Of a stretch of DNA of 64,000 nt, positions 37,551 through 46,324 are shown piece by piece. A program made the position numbers and the translations under genes. The DNA lies in the NCBI GenBank assembly GCA_022447555.1, contig JAKVBF010000013.1, forward strand, positions 124,001 to 188,000. Direction: 5' to 3'. Numbering within the stretch: position 1 is the first letter of the stretch; the number at the start of each line of letters is the position of its first letter. The DNA is from Mariniblastus sp. (GTDB lineage Bacteria > Planctomycetota > Planctomycetia > Pirellulales > Pirellulaceae). The notes below the pieces were generated by a model. That model had not been told where the DNA came from, made no database searches, and was given only the letters and a program-made list of their open reading frames with translations.

Positions 37551-37817
37551 ATGCCCAACCTACAAACGGATTCTCTAACCAGTGGAAGAACCCGCCTCAT
37601 CGGGCAGGGACTACCTCTCATCGCTAAACTCGTCAAAAGCTGAGGGATAATTCAGTCATTCTGAACAGAGTTTTTATTACGACTGAAGAAGCGTTCCTTT
37701 ATGCGTTGACTTTAACGATTAGCAAATCCGGGAAATCCAATAGTGGTGGCCCACACCACGAAGAGACATGTTGATGCTAGCTGGCATCATCGTGTGGGGT
37801 GTCATTGAGTGTACAGA

Positions 37818-39365
37818 TTATTTCGCTCGGCGTTTGGGGGTTGGGTAGGTCTCCAAGATCGTTCGTAATTGTCCGACCACCTCGGGCTTGCTGGCTGCCA
37901 AATTCCTTTGCTCCAGCGGATCGATCTCATAATCATACAACTCCCACTCGGCCGTCGCTGCCGAACCACCAATACGATTCCATTCTACTAATCGATACCG
38001 ATCCGTTCGGATTGCTCGGCCCATTTTTCGTCGGGGATAGCAGTGGAACGCATGATCGCGCACACGTGTCTCAGGATTTTTTAAGACGGGAACCAAACTG
38101 ACACCATCGATCGCTTGAGGGCCCTCCGGTTTTGGTAATCCCGCCAATTCGGCGAGCGTCGGATAAACATCGACACTGGTGGCCAGCTGGCGTGTCGAAG
38201 TGTTCGGACGGGTCACGCCTGGAGCGACTACTAAAAGGGGAATTCGATTGGCCTGTTCATAGTTCGTATGCTTTGTCCAGATTCCCAAATCACCCAAATG
38301 AAAACCATGATCGCCCCACAACACGATGATCGTATCATCCGCCATTCCCAAATCATCCACCGCTCGAATCAATTTCCCAATTTGGGCATCGACGTAGCTG
38401 ACGCTCGCATAATAACCATGAATCAGCTTTCGCTTTAGCGCTTCATCCATCGGTTTATCTATCGGCACCGGTTTGTAATTGTTGATTTCGCCACCCCGTT
38501 TACCAGCTACCTCAGGTGCGTCTGATGGCAATTCCTCAAACGACGGCATCGGTAAGTTCTGCGGATTGTGCATCGCCCAATATTTGGCCGGGACGCTGAA
38601 CGGTAAATGAGGCCTCGCAAATCCCACCACCATAAAGAAGGGAGTCTGCTTTGCTCGACGTCGCTCTGCAGCCCGTTCCAATCGCCGTATCGCCTCGGCA
38701 GCAACCCGTCCATCGGCATACTCATCATCCTCTGCTTCGGGTCTCTCAAAAGCGGCTCCTCGGGGCAATGAGCGGATTTCGTTGAGCCGCTGATTAGTGA
38801 AATAAGCCTCCTCTCGGGTGAGTTGACCACCATCAGTACTCAATGGATCAAGGTATTCAATCACTTTATCATCAAAGTGGGGGACGCTGAATGATTCTGG
38901 ATCTCCTAGGTTCCCGTGTCCAATATGAAAGACCTTGCCAAGGGACTCTGTACGATAACCGTTGTCTGCAAAATACTGGGGCAAGGTTTTAGCAGTGGGG
39001 ATCGTTTTGCGTAAATGATTGCCAAGACCGTACAAACCTGTGGAGGTCGCATGAGAGCCAAGCATGAGCGTAAAACGCGACGGCGCGCAGACGGCCTGAT
39101 TGCAGTACGCCAAATCGAATCGCATCCCACGACCCGCCAGTTCATCAAGGTGGGGTGTTCTTGAAAATTGATCTTCGTAGCAACCCAAGGCTGGCTTCAG
39201 ATCGTCGACCAAAATCATCAGCACGTTCGGCTTCGGTGAAACTGTCGTCCTTTGAGCTATCTTACCGGTAAACCCACCGTGGATTTCCGCTGTCGCAGCC
39301 GTCGCTGTCGATACGACGCCCACTGCGCCGATTAACAAGCAGCGTATAAAGTATCTTAAATTCAT
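37818..39365 (-). CDS. Secreted sulfatase, iduronate-2-sulfatase-like
   Basis: A 515-residue sulfatase with a signal peptide (LLIGAVGVVSTATAATA). The active site CAPSR at residues 93-97 is the C-x-P-S-R motif whose Cys is turned into formylglycine; MILVDDLKPALG (Asp54, Asp55) binds the Ca2+ ion, and FMVVGFARPHLPFS, GDHGFHLGDLGIW and NYEQANRIPLLV are family landmarks of iduronate-2-sulfatases. It removes sulfate esters from sulfated polysaccharides outside the cytoplasm. Planctomycetes carry many such genes. Whether it acts on external algal glycans or on the cell's own sulfated glycan (the sulfotransferase locus at 1-6046) is open. A sulfatase-modifying enzyme gene is not in the window. It is divergent from a DUF502 gene. 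Confidence 0.9.
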   Translation of the reverse strand: MNLRYFIRCLLIGAVGVVSTATAATAEIHGGFTGKIAQRTTVSPKPNVLMILVDDLKPALGCYEDQFSRTPHLDELAGRGMRFDLAYCNQAVCAPSRFTLMLGSHATSTGLYGLGNHLRKTIPTAKTLPQYFADNGYRTESLGKVFHIGHGNLGDPESFSVPHFDDKVIEYLDPLSTDGGQLTREEAYFTNQRLNEIRSLPRGAAFERPEAEDDEYADGRVAAEAIRRLERAAERRRAKQTPFFMVVGFARPHLPFSVPAKYWAMHNPQNLPMPSFEELPSDAPEVAGKRGGEINNYKPVPIDKPMDEALKRKLIHGYYASVSYVDAQIGKLIRAVDDLGMADDTIIVLWGDHGFHLGDLGIWTKHTNYEQANRIPLLVVAPGVTRPNTSTRQLATSVDVYPTLAELAGLPKPEGPQAIDGVSLVPVLKNPETRVRDHAFHCYPRRKMGRAIRTDRYRLVEWNRIGGSAATAEWELYDYEIDPLEQRNLAASKPEVVGQLRTILETYPTPKRRAK

Positions 39366-39722
39366 GTCAGCGGGCTCTCCTCACTAAAGACGATTGAAGT
39401 TGCAAAACGAGGGAACTAGAAAACGGGTTCACCACCGGATCAAGTATAACCGGTCGGCCACGCGACGAGTAATCACTGACGGGGCAAAGTCGTCAGGAAG
39501 CCGCGTGCACCCGCGCGCCCTTCCAAACCACTGCAGCAGCAATCGGGTGCTCTAATCAGAAAGCTCTAAATTCCTCTGGATTCTGGCCCCTTCAAACGCA
39601 ACGACAGGAATCGCGGCGCTCGTGGCAATCGCTATATTTCCGGGTAGAATGCTGTCTGACGATCAAGCAGGTTAAGTGACGAACGTTGCAACCCACCCAT
39701 ATTTCACCGCGTAGGAAACGAC
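39366..39722. other. Intergenic region, divergent promoters
   Basis: A 357-base gap between the sulfatase (minus) and the DUF502 gene (plus). It should carry both promoters. It has a few short GC-rich inverted stretches (for example near 39510) but nothing I can assign. Confidence 0.45.
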
Positions 39723-40343
39723 GTGCACTCTTCAAAAACTAAAATTGGCTTTTTAAAAACCACCGGTATTGGTGGGGTCCTGTTCCTATTGCCTTTGATC
39801 GTCTTGGGAGCTCTGGTGGGTCAAATCATCCCGATTGTCTTGACGATCGCTAAATTGTTGGGAGATATCATTCCGGTCCCCATCCAGACACCGACGGGGA
39901 TCAGCCTTTTGATTGGTGCTGCAATACTTGTTCTCATGTTCATTTGTTTCGCAGCCGGCATCATCGCGCGTAGATCTTTTGGACGACGAATTTCGGCAAC
40001 CTTTGAAAAAAATCTGACCATGCTGTTCCCTCGTTACGCGATTTTTAAAGATCAAATCGCCGGCACTTTAGGTGGCGACAAGGATCACCCCACCATGACG
40101 CCCGTGATGGTGCGAATGGTCGATTCGTTTCAAGTCGCATTCGAAGTTGATCGATCAGAAAAAGGGTTTGTCACCATTTTCTTCCCTGGCTCACCCGACC
40201 CTTGGACAGGCAAACTTGCAATGGTCGAATCCCAACAGGTCCAACCCTTGGATTTAAAATTTGTCGACGCCGTCTCTGTCTTTGAAACACTTGGTCGCGA
40301 TTCGATATCCCAATACGAAACTCATTTATTTAGTCGAGACTAA
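39723..40343 (+). CDS. DUF502 family membrane protein
   Basis: A 206-residue DUF502 (COG2928) protein starting with GTG at 39723. Two hydrophobic helices are visible: residues about 13-40 (TGIGGVLFLLPLIVLGALVG and on) and about 59-85 (ISLLIGAAILVLMFICFAAG). The soluble C-terminal part has the family features FPRYAIFKDQIAGTL, MVRMVDSFQVAFEVD and a GFVTIFFPGSPDPWTGKLAMV core. DUF502 proteins are widespread inner-membrane proteins of unknown function, sometimes linked to envelope stress or transport. It converges on a sulfotransferase gene and is divergent from the sulfatase; no operon partner. Confidence 0.87.
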   Translation: MHSSKTKIGFLKTTGIGGVLFLLPLIVLGALVGQIIPIVLTIAKLLGDIIPVPIQTPTGISLLIGAAILVLMFICFAAGIIARRSFGRRISATFEKNLTMLFPRYAIFKDQIAGTLGGDKDHPTMTPVMVRMVDSFQVAFEVDRSEKGFVTIFFPGSPDPWTGKLAMVESQQVQPLDLKFVDAVSVFETLGRDSISQYETHLFSRD

Positions 40344-40416
40344 GCGTTCGGAACCGCCAGAGGATGTTGCTTCCCAGCGAAGGGGCCTACAACGCCCCCC
40401 ACTGCATATTAGAAAC

Positions 40417-41019
40417 CTACAACTCTGTGATCGGGTAATCGAACTTTACAAAATCTTGTGCATAGAAATCGATTGCCATTTGCCACGTTTCGCGATCAAA
40501 ATATTGCATGGTCGATACGGCTCGCTTACCTCGGTTCAAGTGTGGTAATGGCTGATCTGCGACACCTAAACGCTGCAGGACAATCTTAAAATCATCCGCC
40601 AGTCGTTCGAAGCGACCGATAAAGTCGGCTTGGTCAAGGCAATAAAATGGATGAGACTGAGGCATTGCATGATGCCTGATTTTCCGCTCCGTGCTAGACC
40701 GCCGACCGTCATACGGGATACTGTCGTCCAAAACGATTTCCATGAATCGTTGCAATGTAATCCCCTCGCACTCTTCACCCGGATGCTGCCAAACCGTATC
40801 GTCCATTCCCGAGGAGAACATTTTCCAAGCCGAAATTAAACGATCAAATGGGTTTCGAACGAAACCAAACTTGAATAACTCCAGCCATTCTTTGGGAATG
40901 TCACCCTGCACCGGGCCTTCATATTGGTTGTTAAAAAATCCTCGGCGGATCGAGGCGCCACCTGTTTTGGGAATATGCAGAAAGACACACCGAGGTTCAA
41001 GAATTAAAAACGACGCCAT
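40417..41019 (-). CDS. Sulfotransferase family 2 protein
   Basis: A 200-residue sulfotransferase with the standard PAPS loop CVFLHIPKTGGASIRRG (residues 11-27, Lys18) and the 3'-phosphate motif FGFVRNPFDRLISAW (51-65). YCLDQADFIGRFERLADDF is a third family landmark. The protein is short for the family but has a complete core. It begins 13 bases after the stop of an M1 peptidase gene, so the two are likely co-transcribed. Unlike the loop of the sulfotransferase at 5234-6046, this one is canonical. It is the fourth sulfotransferase in the window and lies apart from the glycan locus; substrate unknown. Confidence 0.85.
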   Translation of the reverse strand: MASFLILEPRCVFLHIPKTGGASIRRGFFNNQYEGPVQGDIPKEWLELFKFGFVRNPFDRLISAWKMFSSGMDDTVWQHPGEECEGITLQRFMEIVLDDSIPYDGRRSSTERKIRHHAMPQSHPFYCLDQADFIGRFERLADDFKIVLQRLGVADQPLPHLNRGKRAVSTMQYFDRETWQMAIDFYAQDFVKFDYPITEL

Positions 41020-41032
41020 CGCTGCTTCCCCG

Positions 41033-42703
41033 TTATTCGCTTTCGCAATTCATGTAAAAATTCCGATCGAGCTGAAACGAATCGATTCGTTCTGTCCAGA
41101 CTAAGACCTGTGGCACCTCGGTGGGCTTAAGAGTCAGTGTCTGACCATTGACCTGCACACGTACCGGCACTGAAAACCCACCAACCACGTTTTCAAATTG
41201 ATACGTTACTTGCTTACCATCCGTTTTATATTTGAGCGTTGGTATTTTGATCGATCGTAGATATTGATCGAAATAGAGTTGCAGGTCCATTCCAGCCTGT
41301 TCACTGATATAGTCTTCGACCTGTTGGGTGCCGACCGTCTGGTGCCTGAATCGCTGATTCAGCCCCCGTAAGATTTCTCTCCATTTGGTGTCGTCGTGGA
41401 TCACATGCCGCAAAGTGTGAAGCATGTTCCCGCCCTTGTAGTACATGTCACCCGAACCGGAATTATTTACATCATAGACCCCAATAATGGGGGCGTTGTT
41501 ACGAATCAGTTTTCGACAACCAATGACATAATCTTCGGCCTCTGGTTTAGAGAAATGGTATTCGACAAACAGATTCTCAGAGTAGTTCGTAAAGCTTTCA
41601 TGAATCCACATATCTGCGGCGTCCCGCATCGAGATATTATTGCCAAACCACTCGTGCCCAGACTCATGAACGATGATGAAATCGAACTTCATTCCAACGC
41701 CTGTGCCGCTTAGATCTCGACCTCGGTATCCGTTTTGAAAGCCGTTTCCATAGGTCACAGAGCTTTGGTGCTCCATCCCCAAATATGGCACCACGACCAA
41801 CTTGTAACTGTCTTCGTAAAAAGGGTATTTACCGAACCAATGCTCAAAGGCCTCAAGCGTTCGCGGGGCCTCCCGGAACTGCCGTTCGGCGTCGGCACGT
41901 TGGTGGTCCAGAACCCAGTAATCCACATCCAATTCGCCGTGTTCCCCGTGGTATTTCTCCGAAAAATTGACGTAATTACCAATGTTCATATTAACGCCGT
42001 AATTGTTGATCGGATTCACCACACGCCAATGGAATGTTCGCGTACCGGCCTTTTGATCCTGAGTGGTTTTCTCCAATCGACCATTAGCAACAGCCGTTAA
42101 TTTCTGCGGCACCGTGATCTTGATATCCATCCCTTGATCCGGCTCGTCGTAGCCATGGTCTTTGCAGGGCCACCAAATACTAGCCCCGATCCCCTGACAA
42201 GAAGTCGCGATAAAAGGATTTCCTTTTTCATCTTGCTGCCAGGTCAGTCCACCGCTCCAAGGCGGGTTCTCGCTTTCCACTGGCACCCCCTGATAGTCCA
42301 CCCGAATAGAATGAATGGACCCCGGCTCCAAATCAGTGGGACATTCAACCCAGTAAACATTCCCTTCCCGCTCAAAGCTCAATTCCGGGTAGGAATCTCC
42401 CTTGGTCGACTCACTCTGATGGAAGATCTTGGTAATCTTTAAGGGTTCCTGTAGATCTATCTGCATTCGCCCAGACCGCTCCACCACTTTAAATCGGATG
42501 ATATTAGCCCCCCGAATCGACTTGGTCTCTGGGGAGACATTCACCGAGAGTGAGTAGTGCTGCAGATCCCACCACCCCCTTTCTGGTGTGATCGAACCTC
42601 GCAATCGATCCTGTTTCGAAAAATTGTCTTGTTGAGCACCGGCGGTGGAAAAACCGAGGGCTAAAAAACAAATCAGACCAGCAAAAAATAAACGTCGTTT
42701 CAT
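41033..42703 (-). CDS. M1-family zinc metallopeptidase
   Basis: A 556-residue aminopeptidase N-like enzyme with a signal peptide (LFFAGLICFLALGFSTAGA). The gluzincin motif HESGH is at 346-350 with the third zinc ligand Glu369 in WIHESFTNYSENL, exactly HExxH-x18-E. The exopeptidase signature region is YLGMEHQSSVTYGNGF, a variant of GAMEN. The N-terminal saddle domain (about 40-240) is typical; the large C-terminal ERAP-like domain of long M1 enzymes is absent, so it resembles the short secreted M1 peptidases of Bacteroidetes/Planctomycetes. It is followed 13 bases later by a sulfotransferase. It probably digests peptides in the periplasm. Confidence 0.9.
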   Translation of the reverse strand: MKRRLFFAGLICFLALGFSTAGAQQDNFSKQDRLRGSITPERGWWDLQHYSLSVNVSPETKSIRGANIIRFKVVERSGRMQIDLQEPLKITKIFHQSESTKGDSYPELSFEREGNVYWVECPTDLEPGSIHSIRVDYQGVPVESENPPWSGGLTWQQDEKGNPFIATSCQGIGASIWWPCKDHGYDEPDQGMDIKITVPQKLTAVANGRLEKTTQDQKAGTRTFHWRVVNPINNYGVNMNIGNYVNFSEKYHGEHGELDVDYWVLDHQRADAERQFREAPRTLEAFEHWFGKYPFYEDSYKLVVVPYLGMEHQSSVTYGNGFQNGYRGRDLSGTGVGMKFDFIIVHESGHEWFGNNISMRDAADMWIHESFTNYSENLFVEYHFSKPEAEDYVIGCRKLIRNNAPIIGVYDVNNSGSGDMYYKGGNMLHTLRHVIHDDTKWREILRGLNQRFRHQTVGTQQVEDYISEQAGMDLQLYFDQYLRSIKIPTLKYKTDGKQVTYQFENVVGGFSVPVRVQVNGQTLTLKPTEVPQVLVWTERIDSFQLDRNFYMNCESE

Positions 42704-43218
42704 GGCAATGAGTTGAAAAAAGGTTAAGCCTGAGTGTCGGACCCATTCATTATAAACCGCTATGCACGTAAATCTAACCGCGTTTCATGAAAACGTTTCT
42801 CTGCCCAAGCTGCAATTAATCTTGTCCACTTTATGTTTTTTATGACACTCGTGAGCTAGATGCGATTTATCGGCAAAAGGATGATTGACTTTTCATTTAA
42901 CCGGTCGACTGTTGACCTAGTATTTATCGAAATCAGATTGAGACTCTCTGTCCCAATACTTTAGCGTCTCTCTTTAGAAAATCTATTTGGGTCGAAAGAT
43001 CCCTTCGCGTTACGCTGCTGAACCGCTCGCCATAAAAAGAAACATTGACGGTTAAAGTCCGATTTCCCAATGCGGCAAGTTGTCCTCAGCCCTCTAGAAC
43101 GGTACGTTCCAACGGTGGCTCCAAATCGCAAAACCCCGGTCGGAAAAACGATAAAAATGGCCACTCTTTGCGGTAAAGCCTGAAACCAGTTCGTTTTGTA
43201 GTTTAGTGAAAGGATGAA
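42704..43218. other. Intergenic region, divergent promoters
   Basis: A 515-base gap between the M1 peptidase (minus) and the Nei-type glycosylase (plus). A minus-strand frame at 42961-43263 has no coding character. No structured RNA or repeat was recognised; AT-rich stretches near 42830-42940 could be promoter sequence. Confidence 0.45.
43208..43213 (+). promoter_or_regulatory. Shine-Dalgarno deciding the nei start
   Basis: GAAAGG precedes the ATG at 43219 with a 5-base spacer; the family needs Pro2 directly after this Met, so site and chemistry agree. Confidence 0.5.
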
Positions 43219-44004
43219 ATGCCAGAGGGTCACACCATTCATCGAATTGCCAAGGACCATCAACGCCTACTCCGCGGGCAATCTCTTATTCTAATTTCTC
43301 CACAAGGACGCTTTTCGGAGGAAGCAAAGCAATTGACGGGAAAGAAATTATTGGACATCGAAGCTCATGGAAAACATCTGTTTTATCGCTGGGTTAACCA
43401 GCAATATGTCCACGTTCACCTAGGTCTGTACGGCAAATTCAGACTGCATTCCAATCCAGCGCCCGAGCCTCGCGGTGCCGTGCGAGTGCGAATGATTGGC
43501 AAACGTCATTCGGTCGATCTGAATGGTCCCAATCAATGTGAAATCTTAAATCCCGCACAGTACCAACAGATCAAGCAACGATTGGGATTAGATCCACTGG
43601 GCGACGTCCAAGATATTGAACCCACATGGAACAGGATTTCTTCGAGCCGAGCCGCCATCGGCTCCCTGCTTCTCGATCAATCAATCATTGCAGGCATCGG
43701 TAATATTTATCGCGCCGAACTTTTATTTCTCACTCGAATCCACCCGGAACGGCCGGGGAAACAAATCACGCGAGCCGAATTTGAGACCCTCTGGAAACTC
43801 ACTAAGGAGTTAATGGGAATCGGGGTTGCCCAAAATCGCATCGTCACCGTCATTGAAATTAAAACGGAAATTGAATCACTTCGTAGGATTCAGAACCGTT
43901 TCTGGATTTACAAGAATCCTGAATGCCCACGTTGTCACTCAGACGTCTACTGTTGGGAGCTCGCTGGTCGAACCATTTACGCGTGCGACAAATGCCAACT
44001 TTAG
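43219..44004 (+). CDS. nei: Fpg/Nei family DNA glycosylase/AP lyase
   Basis: A 261-residue base-excision repair enzyme removing oxidised bases. The N-terminus MPEGHTIHRIAKDHQ gives catalytic Pro2 and Glu3 and the PEGHTIHR form of the Nei2-like branch rather than the PELPEV of Fpg. The H2TH segment follows (SIIAGIGNIYRAELLFLTRI) with Asn in GIGNIYR, and the C-terminal zinc finger is CPRCHSDVYCWELAGRTIYA then CDKCQ, two C-x2-C pairs. The start is fixed by the family's Pro2. It stands alone, downstream of a divergent intergenic region, and is followed by a decayed Lon-like remnant on the other strand. Confidence 0.9.
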   Translation: MPEGHTIHRIAKDHQRLLRGQSLILISPQGRFSEEAKQLTGKKLLDIEAHGKHLFYRWVNQQYVHVHLGLYGKFRLHSNPAPEPRGAVRVRMIGKRHSVDLNGPNQCEILNPAQYQQIKQRLGLDPLGDVQDIEPTWNRISSSRAAIGSLLLDQSIIAGIGNIYRAELLFLTRIHPERPGKQITRAEFETLWKLTKELMGIGVAQNRIVTVIEIKTEIESLRRIQNRFWIYKNPECPRCHSDVYCWELAGRTIYACDKCQL

Positions 44005-44024
44005 TAGGCCGATGGAGTCGTCCC

Positions 44025-44281
44025 CTAAACCTCCGTCAACTGTTCTAAACTTACCAACGTCTGCTTCCAAAATCCTGTTGATCGCTGCATCTCCTGTTGC
44101 AACCACGTTCCTTTTTTGTGGACTTCGTTTTCCAAGGCCCCGGCTGGAACACCTGTCAAAAGTTCAATGGCATCGTGAATGTTGTCCAACGCGTGAATAC
44201 TGAACTGCCCCTGCGCAACCGCATCCGCCCCGTGCGCTGCCGACCCCGAACACAGACCTTTTAGACGTGAGCGAGACGCTG
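44025..44281 (-). pseudogene. Remnant of a Lon-like ATP-dependent protease C-terminus
   Basis: On the minus strand the frame ending with a TAG at 44025-44027 reads AVAQGQFSIHALDNIHDAIE followed by LLTGVPAG and then ALENEVHKKGTWLQQEM; this is the characteristic C-terminal end of Lon/LonB proteases (the IELLTGVPAG signature). Upstream in the same frame RLKGLCSGSAAHGAD resembles the Lon RARGLTG region but shortened, and an in-frame stop comes at about 44284. The rest of the protease, including the catalytic Ser-Lys domain and ATPase, is missing. No start codon or promoter is evident. Most likely a dead gene end. Alternative: the last piece of a frameshifted gene due to sequencing error, less likely as several breaks are present. 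Confidence 0.65.
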
Positions 44282-44404
44282 TTTACCAAATTCGATCGCG
44301 ATTCGAGCCGTTTGCTAATCCCTCACAACACGAGCGAGATCGACTTCACGTGTTGTTTCAAAATCAATAATGTCGGGGTTACATTGCCAACAGACTTGAT
44401 CAGC
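44261..44404 (-). pseudogene. Unrecognised broken coding fragment upstream of the Lon remnant
   Basis: In another minus-strand frame the peptide ADQVCWQCNPDIIDFETTRE then VDLARVVRD, a stop, and QTARIAIEFGKQRLAHV, a stop, has strong coding character. A further frame upstream (about 44400-44460) reads FELERPILTFQLDERLI. These look like one or more genes broken by frameshifts and stops, perhaps the same decayed locus as the Lon end. I do not recognise the family. Confidence 0.35.
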
Positions 44405-44561
44405 CGTTCATCGAGTTGGAAGGTTAAGATTGGACGTTCGAGCTCAAAGGCAAATGGATTTTAAGTGCTTTTCCTGTAGCGGTATGACTTGATTTTTCGA
44501 TAAGTGAATGAACACGCCCCATCAGCGAGGGTGAAAATCCAACGTCCAACAAGGCGACCAG

Positions 44562-45803
44562 TCATTCGGTCAAAATCGTTGGCAGATTATTGGCAATCTC
44601 TTCGAAGATTCCAATCAAGTCTTCTCCCTCATCGGCATGATAGTGCCGCCCCCCGCCTAACGCCGCGACTCGAGCCATCGATTCCTGATCGGCTCCAGTT
44701 GTGAAGGTGACCGTATGAATCGTCACGTTATTGTTGGCAATGATATCTACAACGACATCCTCTGGATCCGGCGATTGATTATTTTCCCCGTCGGTGAGGA
44801 CCACGATTGTCTTGGCTGCAAACGGTCGTGCTCCAGTGCCGCTGACAATGGGTGGTAGACTGACCTGTAAACCTCGTCCAATCGCGGTGTTTCCACTGGG
44901 ATACTCTTCGGCAACGATCTCTCGAATCTCTGTGTAATCACTGGCGAGCGAGGTTCTCAAGTCGGCGTACGAATCGAAAGTCACCAAAGAAACTTGCTCT
45001 TCCTGATCCGTTTCATCTAAAACACTCAGAAATGCATCAACGCCGAGGTCCAAAAAATGCCATCGGCTGTGGCGAGATGCGGATTCTCTGTTGTACACCC
45101 GATCATAGGCGAATTCCTGCATGTCGCCGGTCAACCGTTTCATCGTATTCACTGAGTACATGTTGTATCGAGTGGCGTTACGGTATTCCGAGTATTTGAT
45201 ACGTCGAAGACGATAGAGTTTGTAAAGTTTTTTATCCAATGCTTCCAAATCTTTATACCATTGCATTGAACCAGAACGATCGAGAACCAGCGCGATATCC
45301 CTATCTAGCTGAGTGGCAATCGAGCGGCGGCGGGCCGCAAATTCCCTGATGCCAGGAATCGCCTGAAACACCAACGGCATCTCGATCGATCCCTCAACCG
45401 AAATGCTGGTCGCCCGGGCCGATTCATTGTCGATGGCCGCTTTACTGACCTGCGTAAATTCATATTTCCCTTGACCATTATTGCCACGAATCGATAAACC
45501 GAACTTCATGTAGTCTTCGTTCATCGGCACTTGCAACGACTGGCCGCCCACACGATTCAAGGCAGCAATGCGATGAGCGTAATGATAAGCTGCGTCAGTC
45601 GTTTGATGAATGCTCATAGCTCGGCCCCCGGCGTGCGCGGCAGCATCGGTTGCGATTTTCAACTCTGTGGTTAGCAATTGCATGTAGGCCAAATTAATCG
45701 CAAACCCGGAAAGGAGAAACAGAACGGGTAACAGAAGGGCAAATAGAGGCGCCACCGCACCGTTCCGGGCCTGATCCATCCTGCAAGGGTACAAGGAGCT
45801 CAT
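44562..45803 (-). CDS. tadG: TadG-like protein with von Willebrand factor A domain
   Basis: A 413-residue protein. After a short basic start comes the TadE/TadG-type membrane segment with the NGAVAPLFALLLPVLFLLSG helix and NLAYMQLLTTELKIATDAAA, typical of the Flp pilus minor-pilin family N-terminus (TadG N-terminal domain). Near residue 170 a VWA domain starts with ALVLDRSGSMQW, a complete MIDAS DxSxS motif; TIVVLTDGENNQSPD supplies the later MIDAS Asp. The C-terminus is short. TadG proteins sit in the inner membrane and act with TadE/TadF in Tad pilus biogenesis and adhesion. It lies downstream of two TadE-like genes on the same strand. No motor ATPase, secretin or Flp pilin genes are in the window. 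Confidence 0.87.
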   Translation of the reverse strand: MSSLYPCRMDQARNGAVAPLFALLLPVLFLLSGFAINLAYMQLLTTELKIATDAAAHAGGRAMSIHQTTDAAYHYAHRIAALNRVGGQSLQVPMNEDYMKFGLSIRGNNGQGKYEFTQVSKAAIDNESARATSISVEGSIEMPLVFQAIPGIREFAARRRSIATQLDRDIALVLDRSGSMQWYKDLEALDKKLYKLYRLRRIKYSEYRNATRYNMYSVNTMKRLTGDMQEFAYDRVYNRESASRHSRWHFLDLGVDAFLSVLDETDQEEQVSLVTFDSYADLRTSLASDYTEIREIVAEEYPSGNTAIGRGLQVSLPPIVSGTGARPFAAKTIVVLTDGENNQSPDPEDVVVDIIANNNVTIHTVTFTTGADQESMARVAALGGGRHYHADEGEDLIGIFEEIANNLPTILTE

Positions 45804-45844
45804 CGCTAAGACCTCTTAGTTGGGAGTAAACAGATGTTGTTCGG

Positions 45845-46324
45845 TCAGTCACCAGATCCCGAATTAAAATAGCCAGCATATCGCTCTGTATCGAGCGTGA
45901 TTTCGGAGCGAATTTCCCAGCCTTCATAGACCTCTCTAAAAAAGAACGAGTTATCCTCCATTGGAATAATGATTTCGACGGTCACGGTACGGGTTAGTGC
46001 TTGAATTTCTTCGCCATCATTAATATTGATGGTGGTATTACGAGCTCCTAATCGGCCTAAGATTTTGTTGGCCATAAGGATTGCGTCTTCATTGCCCGCA
46101 CCCTCAACCATGGCACAACGGGCCGCCTCATAAGCCGCGTTGTTTGCCAAATTCCTCATCAAACTCAGCCGGGCAAATTCAGCACAGCAAAGAATAATGA
46201 TGAACAAAGCAGGTGCGACAAGAGCAAATTCAACCGCCGTCGCGCCTCGCCGCTGGAAGCGTGAGGGCCCGCCCCGTCGATGGAATTTCATAAAAGGCCT
46301 CCTGAGACTATTCATTGAATTCAC
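45845..46324 (-). CDS. tadE: TadE-like pseudopilin
   Basis: A 159-residue TadE-like protein. A basic leader is followed by QRRGATAVEFALVAPALFII, the RRGA-x-AVEFA-type TadE signature where a conserved Glu follows the hydrophobic start, then LCCAEFARLSLMRNLANNAA with the usual A-x-x-EAAR pattern (AYEAARCAMVEG). The remaining 90 residues are a soluble periplasmic domain. TadE-family proteins are pseudopilins or minor pilins processed by a prepilin peptidase in Tad systems. Its start overlaps the end of the next TadE-like gene by 17 bases; with the downstream VWA gene the three form one operon. Confidence 0.87.
   Translation of the reverse strand: MNSMNSLRRPFMKFHRRGGPSRFQRRGATAVEFALVAPALFIIILCCAEFARLSLMRNLANNAAYEAARCAMVEGAGNEDAILMANKILGRLGARNTTININDGEEIQALTRTVTVEIIIPMEDNSFFFREVYEGWEIRSEITLDTERYAGYFNSGSGD

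Noticed and set aside
40383-40399. GGGGC / GCCCC stem after the DUF502 gene
   Set aside because: Only 5 bp and no T run; too weak for a terminator.
42961-43263. Minus-strand ORF in the M1 peptidase/nei gap
   Set aside because: Overlaps the nei start and has no coding character.
44267-44464. Plus-strand ORF of 65 residues between nei and tadG
   Set aside because: Lies within the minus-strand remnant region; its codons are the antisense of peptides with better coding character.
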